This document shows positions 48,541-60,953 of a stretch of DNA of 64,000 nt, one piece after another (the stretch's first letter is position 1; each line of letters opens with the position of its first letter). Source of the stretch: Dichomitus squalens LYAD-421 SS1 (lineage: Eukaryota; Basidiomycota; Agaricomycetes; Polyporales; Polyporaceae); assembly GCF_000275845.1 (NCBI RefSeq), contig NW_006766962.1, forward strand, positions 16,526 to 80,525, given 5' to 3'. The notes under the pieces were generated by a model. The model did not search any database. It was not told the origin of the DNA and saw only the letters and a list, made by a program, of their open reading frames with translations. Made by a program: the position numbers and the translations under genes.

Positions 48541-49725
48541 TCATGAAGCTGGGGCGGCCTCTGTCGACGCGATCACCGCCTTAGTCTGTTGGATACGCCC
48601 GTCCAGGAGGGTCAGGATCGTGTCCACGCCCTTCAGCACCCCCTCGTCAGGCCCGATCCCGGGCACGACCTTCGTGTGCGCAAAGTCGATGAGCTTGACA
48701 AGGTATGGTGGGCCCACGCGCTTTTCATCTTCATCTTCATCCTCGTCCTCCTCGTCTTCTTCGTCTTCGTCTTCAGCCGCCTCCTCGAGCCACTTCAGTC
48801 CCTCACGTGCGCGCCCCCAGTCTGCCTCGTAGATGATAAGCAGACTCCCGCCTACCATGCGCATGTGCACCTGGGCGAGCGCCTCTCGGATCTCAGCGAC
48901 GTCCTCCCTCATCGACTCGAGTATGGGCAAGAGAACGTCTGGAGGGAGACCGGTCCCCGTCGCAGGCGCCTCACTACTTGCACCTCCAGAACTTGGGTTT
49001 GCGAGTTCGTCGTACGTGACCCCAAAAGGGAAGAATCGCGCGATGCCGTCCGGGAGGTCGGCGGGTTTGATGGATTTGCCGTACGCCTTGGGTGTGTTGA
49101 CCGCCTTTCCGGTGGTGATATCGTATACCTGCCATATGCGCGACGTCAGCCCAGCGTCGTGAAGCCTCTATAGCATGGTATAAACGAACCTGGAAACCTG
49201 TCAGGCGCACGCCTGTCTCGAGCGACGTCGTCTCGCGCGCAGTCTTCTCCATACGCGCACGCTTCTCAGGGCTAGCTTCGTCGTCGTACAGGACCGTTCC
49301 GAGCTTGACGTCGAGGATATTAGGCTTCGCGAACGAGTGCGAGAGGTTCTCCAGCACTAGGGACTGTGTAGCCACCGAGCGCGCCGGTAAGTACGACATG
49401 TGCGATCGGGCCGCTGCACAACAGACGGGTACTTATCTTTCTCAGCCTCCGTCGCCACCTCGACGACCTTGAACTGACTGCCCTCTTCTGGCGCTGGCGC
49501 AGTGTCATCAACCTTTCCTTCGAGGCGGAGCGTGCCGTAGAATTTCGGGACAAACGGGCGCAGTGGCGCAAACCCGGGATCGGCGATGACAGTTTGGTAA
49601 AACGCGACCTCGGTAGGGTGCGCGGGCTTGATGAGGAGCGATCCGTCCTCGCTCGTGAGCACGCCTGGATGACCGCCAACCTGCGAGTCGAGCGGGATTA
49701 CTTTCGAGCTACCTGAAGCAGACAT
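48541..49725 (-). CDS. inositol polyphosphate multikinase (Arg82/IPMK type)
   Basis: Three exons, 49725-49459, 49363-49190 and 49128-48541, give about 342 aa. The IPK-family signature PNILDVKLGTVLYDD (PxxxDxKxG) is intact. ETGVRLTGFQVYD, GGSLLIIYE (the SSLL-like motif) and the metal-binding LIDFAHT follow at the expected spacing. An acidic run of Glu/Asp (48721-48780) inserted before the last motif recalls the acidic stretch of yeast Arg82. It phosphorylates inositol phosphates such as IP3 and IP4 in the nucleus and cytoplasm. The first intron is uncertain: the donor I use (GTGGCG) is weak, and one nine bases earlier would also keep phase. Confidence 0.85.
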
Positions 49726-50048
49726 GACGGCGAGAGATCGCTATGCGAGGCTAAAGAGCAGGGTGGTGATGGTATCAATGCAAGCTCGCGGGCGTTCGTG
49801 CGGCGGGAGACTGAGCGCAGCCCTGTAAGTTCAATCGCCTTGTCTAAGGCTGTGATCGCCACGAGTCTCTGTAAATTTGCCAAGTACCATCGTTCTTGTA
49901 TGCGGAATACTGGCACGAGTCGTAGTAGGAAGATAAAGCGGGTGGAGATGGCCGTGGAGAACAAAGAAGCTGTGCGTTCTATTCTCGTCCGACTTCACTT
50001 CAAACCACCAAGTACTATCATCCGCCTTCACTTGACGATCTAAACACA
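49726..50048. promoter_or_regulatory. divergent promoter region IPMK / small unknown
   Basis: 323 bp between two diverging start codons. No further gene or named motif. Confidence 0.45.
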
Positions 50049-50342
50049 ATGTCCGATTCTCTCGCTCAGCAGATGCAGGACAACGTCTTGATTACCGTGA
50101 CTCTCTCTCCGACATCCGCTCTCTATAGCAGTCCTGATGGACTGATCGTCCACCCTCTCCTGACGCGCCTCGGTCGCGTAGGCGAACTACAGGACGTTCA
50201 AGTCCTCAGTGTCCCTCGTGACAACTGGTCGCAAGCACAGGGCGATATATTGAGCGCATTGAACGCTGCACCGGGCGTTCTCAGAGTGGATGTGCAAGAT
50301 CCACCCAGACTGAGAGCCAAGAGAGGCCGTGACGAGTTCTGA
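50049..50342 (+). CDS. small protein of unknown function, 97 aa
   Basis: A single uninterrupted frame from a true ATG to TGA. It begins MSDSLAQQMQDNVLITVTLS and ends in a basic RLRAKRGRDEF. The middle alternates short beta-like and helical stretches with a DVQVLSVPRDNW block. There is no signal peptide, transmembrane segment or cysteine pattern. Its regular composition and its position head-to-head with IPMK support a real gene, but I do not recognise the family. Confidence 0.55.
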   Translation: MSDSLAQQMQDNVLITVTLSPTSALYSSPDGLIVHPLLTRLGRVGELQDVQVLSVPRDNWSQAQGDILSALNAAPGVLRVDVQDPPRLRAKRGRDEF

Positions 50343-50760
50343 TGGAAGCCTAAGGTGCGTTTTGAATGTTAGATTCTCCTCATGTCCAATGCGCTTATAA
50401 CACTTGCATCAGACCATGTACAATTCAGGTCGCGTCTCATCAAATTGTGTATACCAGCCGTTCCCCACATGTAGATTTGTTTGCCTCCTACCTGCTCGAG
50501 CCGGTAGAGACTTGAAACAAACTTCACCCTGACTGCCTATAGTAGATGATCCTGATGAAAAGCAACCTCTCAGTTGGGGCACAGTGGGAGGCAAAACAGA
50601 GACAGCACAGCATACTTCGATATAAACGCATACATACTACGGTTGCAGAAAAGGATGGACGGTAGGCGGGAATCAAGAGCGGTGTTGTCACGAGAGCGTC
50701 CTCGACGCCGGCAAAGCCCTAGTCGCAGAGACTCTGAGTCGCTCCGGAGTGGTGTAAGGA
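50343..50760. other. convergent intergenic
   Basis: 3' flanks of the small protein gene and of the HET gene; nothing else is visible. Confidence 0.5.
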
Positions 50761-52969
50761 CTACTTATGGAGTGTGGGAGCGGGGTGGATGAGTGATCTC
50801 TGACCCCCCGTATCGATTGCGACCTCCCGATGCACGGAAAACGGCTGCGGTGATGCTGTCGTCGCCGCGGGATAGCAGTCTCCAGACCCGTGACCCGCGA
50901 AGGAAGCTGCATATAATCCAACAGGCTGCACAATTGGTGCCGCGCGCTGAGGAGCCCCATGTGCGTGCCCTCCACTCTGCTCGTGAGGCGCAAAGCTGTG
51001 GAGAGGGAGGTAGTGGTAGGCTTGCCTTGAGTTCCGTTGAGCTTGATGAGATGAAGGACAGTCGACAGCCGGTGGTGCAAGCGTTATTCTCGCTGGGTTG
51101 GGCGGTGGGGGGAAAGAGACGTCGGCCTCGCGAAGGATCTCCTCGTAAACTCGACCAAAGAGCTCGAGATGGACGACGAGCGTCCTCGTCGGTGAGCGTT
51201 TGCATGGTGTAAATGACAGCCGCACAGCGCGGTCGGCGTCACCGAACACCTTAGAACGTGAAGGCCAAAAGTCGACGTGATGTTGGGAACACGAATGAGA
51301 AGAAGGGTCATCGTATCCTTGTGGGTGACCCCCGTCGTGGTATATGGTAACCTTGGACCAGCGGCAGAAATATCCACGTTGATTCTGGCAGAGCCCGAGA
51401 TCTAGACATATCTGTTCAGCGGCTCCTCCGAGGCGAAATATTGTCATCGTGATGAGATGCTGATGGGGTTGATGCTCAGTCACTTCAGCACGAAGAGCTA
51501 ATAGTCTAGAGACAAGGAAGTGTGGGAAGCGAAATGGGGGATCGGGGTCGCAGTTGATCGTGAGTCGTGTGGTAGTGGCACTCGGGGACAAGCCTTGAGG
51601 AGGCCGAGGGACGACGTAGAGGGTTCGCCACTTCGCCTCGACGCGCTTCCCGTTGAATTGGAGATCGTTCAGGTCTCGTCCAAGCCTGGCCAAACGAGTG
51701 ATGGACCATGATGGCGAGCGTAGCATGTCGGAACGCCAGTGGCAACCTGTATGATAGCGCGGTCTCGTGGGATCTTCTTCCTCCTCTGACGCGTCTCGCA
51801 TCAAGAGAAGTCCTAAGTGATCGTTGTCGTCCTGGCACAGGAGTACTGCGATAGTTATGCCATCGGCCTCGAAAACAGGAAGTCGCAATTTGACACCGTG
51901 ACTGGTCATTGAGATCCGAGGGAGCTCTACGGCATCGAAGGGACTACTGGCCTCAGCTCCGTCCCACGCGCCTCCGCTGTCCTGCTAGGTTCAAGGGGTT
52001 GAGACTCTAGTCAACGAGCTTAACGTGATGAGGTGTACTTACTGATACGGAACTCCTACGAACCCTCGGGGTATAGTGCACTCGTGTCTCAAACTCACGT
52101 GGAGAGGATGCTAACAGAAACTGCCATGTATCGCAAATATCGACGTGAAGCCCAAGAGTGATGCCATGGGTGCTGAAGTCTCCGCGAGGCAAGAAATCGT
52201 CTCCAAAGACGAAGAGGCTGGTGTCTGAGTTGTGGCGCATGATCTCGTATTGTAGGCGCGTAAACGCCCTTTCACCCTCTCCGTAGTTGGCCGGCATGCT
52301 GACATCGAAAAGGCCCATCAAGCAGTACGCTTCGTCTTCCACGCGCGTCGTCCTTCGTCTCGACGCCCAATTCATGCGCGAGGCAATGGAGAAGTCGGCA
52401 GGTCTCTTCTGTCTGGTGAAAATCCTGGATTCGATCCCTGTGATCTCCTGTAGCAGGTTGGCCAGGGTCGTTCTGTTCCCCAACTCGGTCCAGTCGCTAG
52501 ATATGAACAAGAGACGCGCGGGGGCAACGAGCTCCTGGAGGGTCCATCCTCGAGTGTGCCAGCGGCTCCTTCTGAAGGCGGAGTTCGACGCGTCCAGAAT
52601 ACAGTCGCCAGGGACGTCGGCGAGGTACGCATAGCACACCTCGCAGTCGGAGTACCACCGATACATCGAGTTGACGGCCTCGGAAAGCTCGCTACTGCTC
52701 GTCTTATCGATGCAGCACGAGTCGACCCAGGCCCACTGGTACCCGTGTTCTTCGGCGAGAATGCACATCTCGCGGATCTTGGGCGACAGCTCAGGATCGT
52801 CTCGGGGATTCGCATGATGGCGTCGGCATCGTTCGCTGATAGCACGAACTTCCTGGTACGTTTGCTCGTTTTTCTCCCAGGTATGCGAGAGGATCGCGTA
52901 GCCTCCGTCAGCGTCGAAGGTCCGGGAGAAGTAGTGCAGTTCGGCGCGGTCGGTGCTCAGTAGCCACAT
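50761..52969 (-). CDS. HET-domain protein (heterokaryon incompatibility type)
   Basis: Two exons, 52969-52043 and 51981-50761, give 715 aa. The start is the classic basidiomycete HET opening: MWLLSTDRAELHYFSRTFD, then GGYAILSHTWE. It continues with the YQWAWVDSCCIDKTSSSELSEAV block, SMYRWYSDCEVCYAYLADV, RGWTLQELVAPARLLF and EDEAYCLMGLFDVSMPANYGEG, i.e. the whole HET domain in residues 1-260. The second exon starts a beta-rich half (KLRLPVFEADGITIAVLLCQ) of the kind found in many mushroom HET proteins, with a long unstructured end. I see no NACHT, ankyrin or WD repeats. HET domains trigger self/non-self cell death in some fungi; in mushrooms the role is untested. Confidence 0.87.
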
Positions 52970-53537
52970 AACGGAATTGCAAGACTACAGTGAGCCAACA
53001 CTTTAGAGCACTGCAATGCCATGGCTTGAGATGGTCGTGGACGTACAGAGGAATCGGAGGAGTCCCAAGGGCGGTCGACGTTACACAGCGCTGTGTATCT
53101 TGAACCGTTCCCTTGCCTACGCGAGGAAAGCGTGTAGCGGAGGATATGGCTGACAGACAATCCACGTAGCCAAGGTTATCGCTCTTGCGTCCTGAGTTAA
53201 CATGAGCAGGAGGAACTATAGTTTAGGCGGTTGCGGACGAGCGAGAGCTGAAGCTCCCGGAGCTGTCGACCTGAGTGCAACGGATGACATAAAAATGGAC
53301 TATGGCGCGCGTTCAGCCACGTTGCTCAGGCTAGGGCCGTTGCTCTCGACTGTCCCCCCTCATTCAGTACCTTCCTTGCCCACAGTGCTTGTCGTGGGTC
53401 AAGCTCCATCTTATTTGTTCGTGTACTGTGTAACTGATGACAGCTATTCCTATGTGCCGATGCCGATTTATTGACCTCCTATGTACTCCCGCAATGGAAT
53501 GGAGGTCGCGAAACTTGCGAATACCACTTCTTACCTC
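52970..53537. other. intergenic, HET gene to F-box/LRR gene
   Basis: Promoter of the HET gene and 3' flank of the next. A 90-codon plus-strand frame at about 53202-53474 has no recognisable features. Confidence 0.5.
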
Positions 53538-55326
53538 CTAAAGGATCGCTAACTCTCCCACCATCTTTGCCAGTCCTGCCACCCTGTCCCCAAGCAGCTC
53601 CTTGCATAGTTCCGGATTAGTATGACCCTCTGTGAGCGAGTCGTCACAATAGCTCCATTTCGTTTTCTGGCTCCGGTTCCATCGGACCTGCAGAATGCCA
53701 TGCAACTCGAGTCGCTGGCAGGTTATATGACCTCTGTTGGCAGTGAGGTGCCGTTCCATGTCCCTCACCATCTTCGCCAGCCTCCGCACACCCCTGTTGC
53801 ACCTTCTGAAGAGGAGCTTCCAGACAAGGGTGATGTTGCCAGGCCTCGCGGATTCCGGAGCGGTGGCGCAGGAGTGCAAAAAGAGTCCAACAAACGAGCT
53901 TCCGCAGGTTCGAGGAGAGATCTCGATTCTCGTGAGGAGACGGAGGTGTGCAAGGCCGTTGAATAGACTTGGCATACCGGTGCGGGAGTACTCGAAGAGG
54001 AATGCATGAGGGAGGTCGACGCTCACGTCAGACATGGGTAAGACGCGGCAGCATTCCTCGAAGCATTCGAGGTGCGATTTGAGCAAGGAGAGGACCGTGT
54101 TGACATGAACATCCCCCCTCTCCGCGTTCGAAAACCTCGCAGAAATGTATCGTTCATCGCAGCTAATATGCATGCGGTCGTATGGGGTAACGGTGCGGGT
54201 ACGGGAGAGGTGTAAAAGAAGGGCGTGCCAAGCGCATCCGTCCAAGCGCTCCCTGTCGCCTTCGGTGTATTGCAGGAGTTGGATGGACGTTGAGGGAGGG
54301 AAAGCGAGCCAGCCCAGTATATGCTTCATTCTGGCTGCCTGGCTTGGCTGAGAACAGCCGACTAAGCTGTTCCCTGCGTATATGACGAGTGAACGCAGAT
54401 GAGGGAGATGGATAGACCCGGCCGTCAAGACGGTTGTCTTTGGAAAGGCCGCGCCCATAGTGTCTAGCTTCAAAGAGGTAAGATTCTTGCAATTCGACAG
54501 CACAGATGTGATGTGTCTATTGACCCCGAAAGTCCTGTCTAAGACTAGGGCTTCAAGCGTAGTGGTGGCACATGCCGAGGTGAACAGGGATGCAGGGATC
54601 TCCAGCTGATGGAGACACGGCAGGTCAGATTCCCCGTATTCTATGCTGCCCGGGTCCCTATTCTGCGACGCAGATACGCCGCACACAGTGATCTTCAGAC
54701 GTCTTAGCTGGAGCATACCGGAATGCAGTACTTCGTTGAAGGGGGATAATTTCCGGCTTGTCAACAAATACGCGTAGAACTCCACATCTAGCGTCTCTAG
54801 ATAGCTCCGGCAACGTCCATTGCTGCTCTCAAGAAGCCAGGCTGGTCTGTTGCTAGGTATCGAGCATGAATGGTGAGAGGGCAAGGGTGACAACGGGGGG
54901 CGACCATGCGGAGAAATTCGTCAAGTCGACGTTCGTGCGAGACATCGAACTCCGTGTTAGTCAGAACAGTGGCCCAAAGCGTCGGCATCGCGAGGATTAC
55001 GGAGCGCCAGCGACGGCAGATACCGGCGATGACCAAGTCTCTCCGTGTGCTGCAAGCGACACCAAAGATCTTCATGAGGATCTCGGTGGGAAGACTGTGG
55101 ATGGGGGATGTGGCGTAGTTGTGCAAGGAATTCGCCGTAGCAATATGCTCTACGAGACGGACGATGCTTTCCGATACTCGTCCGCCATCGCAAGAGCCCG
55201 GCCTGGTACATCACGAATAGCGAGCCTGCGGAGGGCGTCCTGATCCTCGACAGGCAAGGAAGTGGAAAGCTCGGGGAATGGCAATCCTTCAACGTCAACA
55301 TCAGCGAGATCGGGAACCCCGTCCAT
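53538..55326 (-). CDS. F-box/LRR-type protein
   Basis: I join three exons, 55326-55215, 55149-54895 and 54841-53538, into 556 aa. The F-box lies in exon 2: SPIHSLPTEILMKIFGVAC, then ICRRWRSVILAMPTLW. Exon 3 holds a leucine-rich region (SYLETLDVEFYAYLL, LQLRRLKITVCG, TLEALVLDRTFG) and a Cys/Arg-rich C-terminal third. The three parts are in different frames, so without introns the gene would be frameshifted. Introns of 65 nt (GTGATG...TAG) and 53 nt (GTTGTC...CAG) restore phase, though both donors are weak. This is the second F-box gene within 10 kb, on the opposite strand to the first. SCF adaptor role inferred. Confidence 0.68.
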
Positions 55327-56297
55327 GTTGTGGGTGATCCCAGAGATTCGGGCTAGGTAGCAGTGCTGTTAGATGAAAGGCATAAAGCCAATTCTGCCAG
55401 AACGTACCTTGATGAGAGCTCGGAGGAAACTTGAGTCTGTTCTTGATAGGCGCCTGCAAACGACGGTGCCTTGTCCGCCTCGCGGAGAACGTGTGGCAGG
55501 AGCAAACAGGAGGACGCCACCCAGTCGCACAGCCGCCGCCCATGGCTATAGCGAGTGTAGCGGATGAGGATGTAATAGCCTTAGATACTGTCCTTGGATA
55601 AGTGGCTGGTTTGCGGAGATTGTGATGTCGTCCATAGATCTAGCGCAACAACTCGCGGGACGCGATAGGCGTCATCAGTCGAGGCGCGCACGCGACGGAG
55701 CTGGAAGCGGGGACAGAAGCAGAGTGGGTCGAATCGTTAGGTGTAGGTCGGGGGATAGTAGAAGGGGGTATGGATATCGCGCTGGGTATAGGAAGAGGGG
55801 ATATCGTCGCGATAGTGCGTGAGATGTAGGGCATGTGGGGCGTGCATAGACAGAGTGTGCGTGAAACTGCTACCACAATTTAACATCGTTCATGGAGTAT
55901 TCCGATATGGAATGTTCGAAGGACCTGCACGACAGCGCGAAGAACTGGTTAATTGAGCGAAGTGCTTTCAAACGGAGGGTACGTACTAGGTCTGCGGGAG
56001 GTACATTGAGTTGTCACGGGATAGGTCACAACCATCAGAATCGCACTGGTGTAAGGCTGCGAACAGGCAAGCATTCTGTGCCTTTCTGCAGGAGCATAAC
56101 TTACTTGAACATGCAAGAATGCCTCGCGTGAGGTGTGATCGGCGACACAGGTTTGCAGCCACGATCGCCATCTGCACATGATATATGTATCCATCCAAGA
56201 AATGTCCTATAGTACAATTGATTGTCCCAGCAAGCCAAAATGCTAACTCCAGAAAGAAGTGGGTCTCAGGGGAGGAAAGAACGGCGAGGCATAGCCT
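55327..56297. other. intergenic, F-box gene to GH5 gene
   Basis: About 970 bp without a supported gene. An in-frame stretch upstream to 55543 belongs to another frame with no start I trust. A purine-rich, repetitive plus-strand stretch (55660-55830) is low complexity rather than coding. Confidence 0.5.
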
Positions 56298-59200
56298 CTA
56301 CACGATGGTGCATGCATCCGAGCACCAGCTGAGGAGCGAAGAACACGAACCCGAGGACGTCGCGTCGGCAGTCTTGATGACGCCTCCGGCACGCTTGATG
56401 GTGATAGTGTATTCGCGAGAGCCACTGGCAGGTACGGGGTACCACCACTTCAGGGTCTGCGCCTCGACGGTCCACCGCCCTTCCGAGACATCGACATTGA
56501 GTGCGAGCAGTGGAGAGGGCTCAAAGAGGGATCGCAACTGGTCCGCCGCGAAGTCGCCGGAGGAACGAGAGAGCTTGTCCGTTGACTTGGACATAGGTCC
56601 ATCCGCGATGCTCGGCGTCACCGAGTCCGAAACAGGGGACTGCTCCGCTTGGATATCGTGGACGAGCTTGTCGGTGGCATAGTGAACGAGAGGTACGAAG
56701 ATCTCGGTGGGAAGTTCTGCCTCGTCCGGACTACCCGGCCCCGTGGACAGCCCAAGACGGTCGCGTTTCGGTGCGTCTTCTGAACGGACCTGCACGGTGA
56801 GCTTGAACTCCGCCTTTGAGATGTCGAACTGGATGTTAGTGGGCACGCCGACTACAGCTGTGGGGAACGGACGAATGAACGCCTTCGGAGCGCGCGTACC
56901 ATCCGTCAGGAAGTCGTAAACGTTGGCCCAGTCCGAGGATGAGCGCGCCGTTCCCTTCGGAAACACAGTTGCGTCATCAGCGGGGCTGTCACCAGGAGTG
57001 AGGGTGTTCAGGGACACGCTAGAAGCGGTAGCAGAGTGGACCGTGACAGTCTGACCCTTCTTCGGCGGGAAGGCGGACGAAGAATCGTTCGCGCCCATCC
57101 TGAACCGAGTCTGTGGTCGAAGGTCATCGGGGCTCCACACGCTCAGATCCTCCATATTCCACCCGTCGCCCCACTCGTGGGAGTTGTCCGGGCAGTAGTT
57201 CCAGATGGTGTAATTGAGCGCATTTGGTCCGTCTGCCGCGTTCATGCTCGCATCCATTGCCTTCTGCTGGCTCGAGAAATCGCCCTTGTACTTGCCGCCG
57301 TCGGTGTATCCGTACGCCTTCTTCCCGTCCATGTCATATGGGATGCCAATCTCACCGATGATCGTCGGGTACGCGCCCAAGATCTTCGCGTCGGCCTTCA
57401 GGTAGCCTAGCTGCTCCTGTAGCGATTTGCGAATTGCGCCCTCGCCGATCTTGACGGCAGCCGCAGGCGAGGAGTATTTGCCGCGAATGATGCCTAGAGC
57501 GTCGGCGTTGAACCAGTTCCAGTGCCGCGTGACGAGCGTAAGGCCGTCGTAGTAGTGCGTCGAGTAGCAGCAGCGGCCCTTCAGGTAGCGCTCGTTGATC
57601 TGCGGAGGGGGTACGAAGACAGGGGGGGCAACAAAGAGGATTGCCTCCGGATGCAGCTCACGTATCCGCGTCGCGAACTCCTGCCAGTGCGGCCGCCAGA
57701 AGTCGTCGATGAACTTGAGTTCTTCACCGTTCGGGTGACGGCGGAAGTACTCAGGTCGGAGGACTTCGCCTGTGTCGACATCCCAGACACCGTGCTGGGC
57801 CCAGATACACGTCCCAAGCTTCCAGCCTGGGTCCCGCTTCCAGCCCCATTTGGGGTGAACGCCATTGGGCTCGGTAGCGGGATCCGCCCACATCTTCTTG
57901 CCTTTGGGGTCGATCGTGACCGTCCCATCTTTCTTGGGGCCCATCGAGGAGAACACCCAATTTTCGACGGTCTGCGCCGTACCCATGCCAAGACGCAGCG
58001 ACTGCGCAGGAGAAGGGAAAGGACCCTTCTTCAGCACGGACCCTTGCTTCGTCGGCACTTCGTTCAGATTGTCATAGCCACAGAGACCCTCAGCGGGCTC
58101 GTTCATGCTATCCCACCCGAGGATGCACTCGTCCAGGAGATCGCTCGCGTTGTCGCGTATGCGCTGCGCGAGCTGTGCAAAGGCGTTGATGTAGTGGGAC
58201 TGAAGGTAGTCCTGGATATTCTGGCCGTCGATGACGCATTTGGGCGCAAACTCACGGCCGGCGAAGAAAAGGGTGAATAGCGTCTGTGATGCGAGACGGC
58301 CGTAGTTCGTGCTCCAGATCATAGCAGGGAGTTCTGATGGCGTAGACTCAGAACTGGGGGAATACTCCGAGTGGATGACGGCCGCTAGAGTTGCGGTGAA
58401 GTTGTGGGGATTGAGGCCGCATGCGAGTAGGGTCCAGTAAGGTGCACCAGAACCACCAGAGAATCGTGACCACTACGAATGTGCTCTATTAGCATAAGAT
58501 TCCTTTGGTACAGGTGTCCCGCCCTGCATCTGCGAGTCGTCCTAAAGGAGCGTACTCGTATGATACCTCAGGATTCCCTGGCTCAGAGCTAGTCACGAGG
58601 ACGTAGGGAGAGTATAATAGCCTTGACGGCTCAACGAGCCGGTGACGTTGTCACCGGTACCCTCAGTATATCGCAGCAGCTTCACTGCCGTCAAGGAGGC
58701 AATGGAAGTGGAAAACATGATCCTCGCTCAGACAGGCGGTCCTCGGCGCAACGACCGTGATCCACTTCCATGCATTGTGGCCTCGTCAAACAGGGACACG
58801 GCTTCATAGACGTGACCTTTTCCGCACGACACCAATTATGAAGTTAAGCTAGACGCTCACGATGTCTTGGTGCGGGTCCATATACACTCGGAATCCACAC
58901 TCCTTGACTTTCCGGAGTACTCGGACTGTGTAGTCCATAAATTCGCAGTCGTATTTGCCACTGTGAATGGCTTAGATATGCAGTTACAAAGACTGTAGAA
59001 TGACACTTACGGGCCAGCGTGCTCTAGCGATTCCCAGGTAACAACATACCGGAGCATGTTGAACCCCCACCCCTTGAGGCGTGTTAGGTGTACGTCCGCC
59101 GACCCATCTTCGAGGTTCAGCGGACGACCGACGAAGCTTTCTTCGCCGCTCTCCCCTGCCTCCCAAAAGCCCTCGAGCTTCTGCGAGGGAGAGCCGACAG

Positions 59201-59345
59201 GAGCTTTGTCCGCCCCGGATAGGTTGATGCCGCGCAGGAGGACCGTCCGACCGGCGTTGTCGACGAATTGAGCGTCGGTGGTGTGAACATAGTGAGGTGG
59301 AACGGGATTCCCAGTTACGGGGGAGACGGACGGGACACGAGGCAT
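56298..59345 (-). CDS. GH5 glycosidase of the steryl/ceramide glucosidase type (EGCrP2/Egh1-like)
   Basis: Three exons, 59345-59011, 58960-58861 and 58472-56298, give 869 aa. Markers are [59 protein letters not shown], the acid/base glutamate in WDSMNEP (about residue 270), and the nucleophile in [10 protein letters not shown] (about 519). Length and insertions match the cytosolic subfamily GH5_12, which includes Cryptococcus EGCrP2 and yeast Egh1. These cleave ergosteryl beta-glucoside and related glucolipids. No signal peptide is present, which agrees with an intracellular enzyme. The C-terminus is a beta-rich domain ending in a Cys/Ser-rich tail. Intron 2 is 388 nt (58473-58860) and structured. 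Confidence 0.87.
58621..58771. repeat. cluster of perfect inverted repeats inside an intron
   Basis: Three sets lie within intron 2 of the GH5 gene: ccttgacggc (58621-58630) with gccgtcaagg (58687-58696); the hairpin ccggtgac-gtt-gtcaccgg (58639-58657) nested inside it; and atggaagtgga (58702-58712) with tccacttccat (58761-58771). Together they could fold into two adjacent stems in the pre-mRNA or a cruciform in DNA. Confidence 0.75.
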
Positions 59346-60953
59346 TGGGAGAGATAGTCGTGGGGGCAGCCGTGAGGTCGTCGCTGCAGCCTGCTGTCGT
59401 CGTTGTCGCCGGTGGGACTAGCGGCGCCTGTGGAGAAGATGGGCGGCAGACGCTGAAGTGGGACCACTTTCGATGCGTCATCATAATCTTCTTATCAGTA
59501 CTTGAATTTGGTGTAACAACCTGTGTTAGGGGCCGTTCAAAGACGTCAAGAAAACCCTATACAGCCTTACATCGCTGTTTCGCCGGTGAGGCAGACGTCA
59601 GAGGCTCACAACTTGACTTCAGACAGCCATATTCCAAACCTCATCGACCATGCTGCACCCTCCCTCAACACGTCGTTTGTGCAAAAGAACAAGTCTCCGA
59701 AATGTGCGCGAACTCGTTCAATCTCCCAAGCCTTCAAGCATCTCGAATGTCATTCATTATTTCAATTTCGAGACACAAGGTGAATGCGGTAAGATGGAGC
59801 TGAGCCGAATACCAACTATTATACGCGCACTGTTTCCGCTTCGACGCAAGAAGTGCCCATTGCTTTGATTACTTACCGCCTTCCAGTCGGTCTTGTTTTG
59901 GGACAAGGGCCAACGGCGTTTGCCTCCTTTTCCAGCTCGGATGTCCTTGAGGTTTACCGTGCATATGGAAGCTCTCAATCTTCATCTCTCGGTGAATGCT
60001 TCCCAGTTGATCCGGATTGTCTTACGAGACTCCTACCGGTGACACTCTCAACATCTCTCCGGTTGTGGGTGCGCACGATTCCGGTAATCTGACCTTCTTG
60101 TTCAGATATGACGACACCACAGGTACGAAAACCAAGCCATTGCGCATAGCGATGCTCAGTACGTTCGCATGTATCCACAAAATAACACGCATTTGCCTCA
60201 TGTTTGCAGCGGTCGAGGCCGTCTTCTAGGTCAAAGAAGAGTTACCTGTGTAGTGCAGTGGCCATGCTCAGCATCTGGGCCAGATCTCCCCATCTCCCAG
60301 CAGCTGTTGAGAGGAGACCATCATGCGAGGCGCGTATTGACCGAAGGCGTTCAATATCGGGTGGGAAAGGTACAGACAACCACAGCCTTCATCAGCCTTT
60401 CTCCCGGTGGGAGCTCCGGTGTCTGGTGTCGCTCGCTCTTGTAAGCAGTCGCGCAGTCGGACATGCGGCAGAGTTGGACGTCTACGGTACGACTTCGCTG
60501 CATCGTCGAATTCGAGATAGAAACGTCGCTCACAGCCGTACAGCCTCGCAGTGACCGGCCAGGCGCCAATACACAGCCAGTGCTCGGCCATGATATCGTA
60601 ATGATTACTTCTGGCCCCCACCCATGTCCTTATTCGGAGTCTCCGTTCGGTGCTATGCGCCTTCTGGAAAAAAGACACAGATCAGACTGGTACGTCCGGC
60701 CTCCCCACTCGTGTTTTCATCATGGTCGACTCTTTCCACCAGAATCTCTCACATCAAGCCATTGCACGGCGTAGACGTCACGCTCTTCATACTTTTCAAG
60801 TCTACAGAAGCTGTGGGAGGTCGTGATAGCCCTCATCGCCACGCGTCTCGACTGGGGCGAGCTCGTCCACGTTCCCTCCGCGATACGGAGATGTATAAGA
60901 GCCGCTGCGTTGACCACGCCTTCTGCCTCGGCCTCGGCTTCCACGCGCCATTG
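59346..60953. other. intergenic, GH5 promoter to the DUF-type gene
   Basis: 1.6 kb, the longest gene-free stretch, holding two divergent promoters. I examined open frames at about 59297-59803 and 60268-60678 and could not support any as genes. Confidence 0.5.

Noticed and set aside
53538..55326. Calling the second F-box gene a frameshifted pseudogene
   Set aside because: Two phase-correct introns of normal length (65 and 53 nt) restore a full protein, so intactness is at least as likely.
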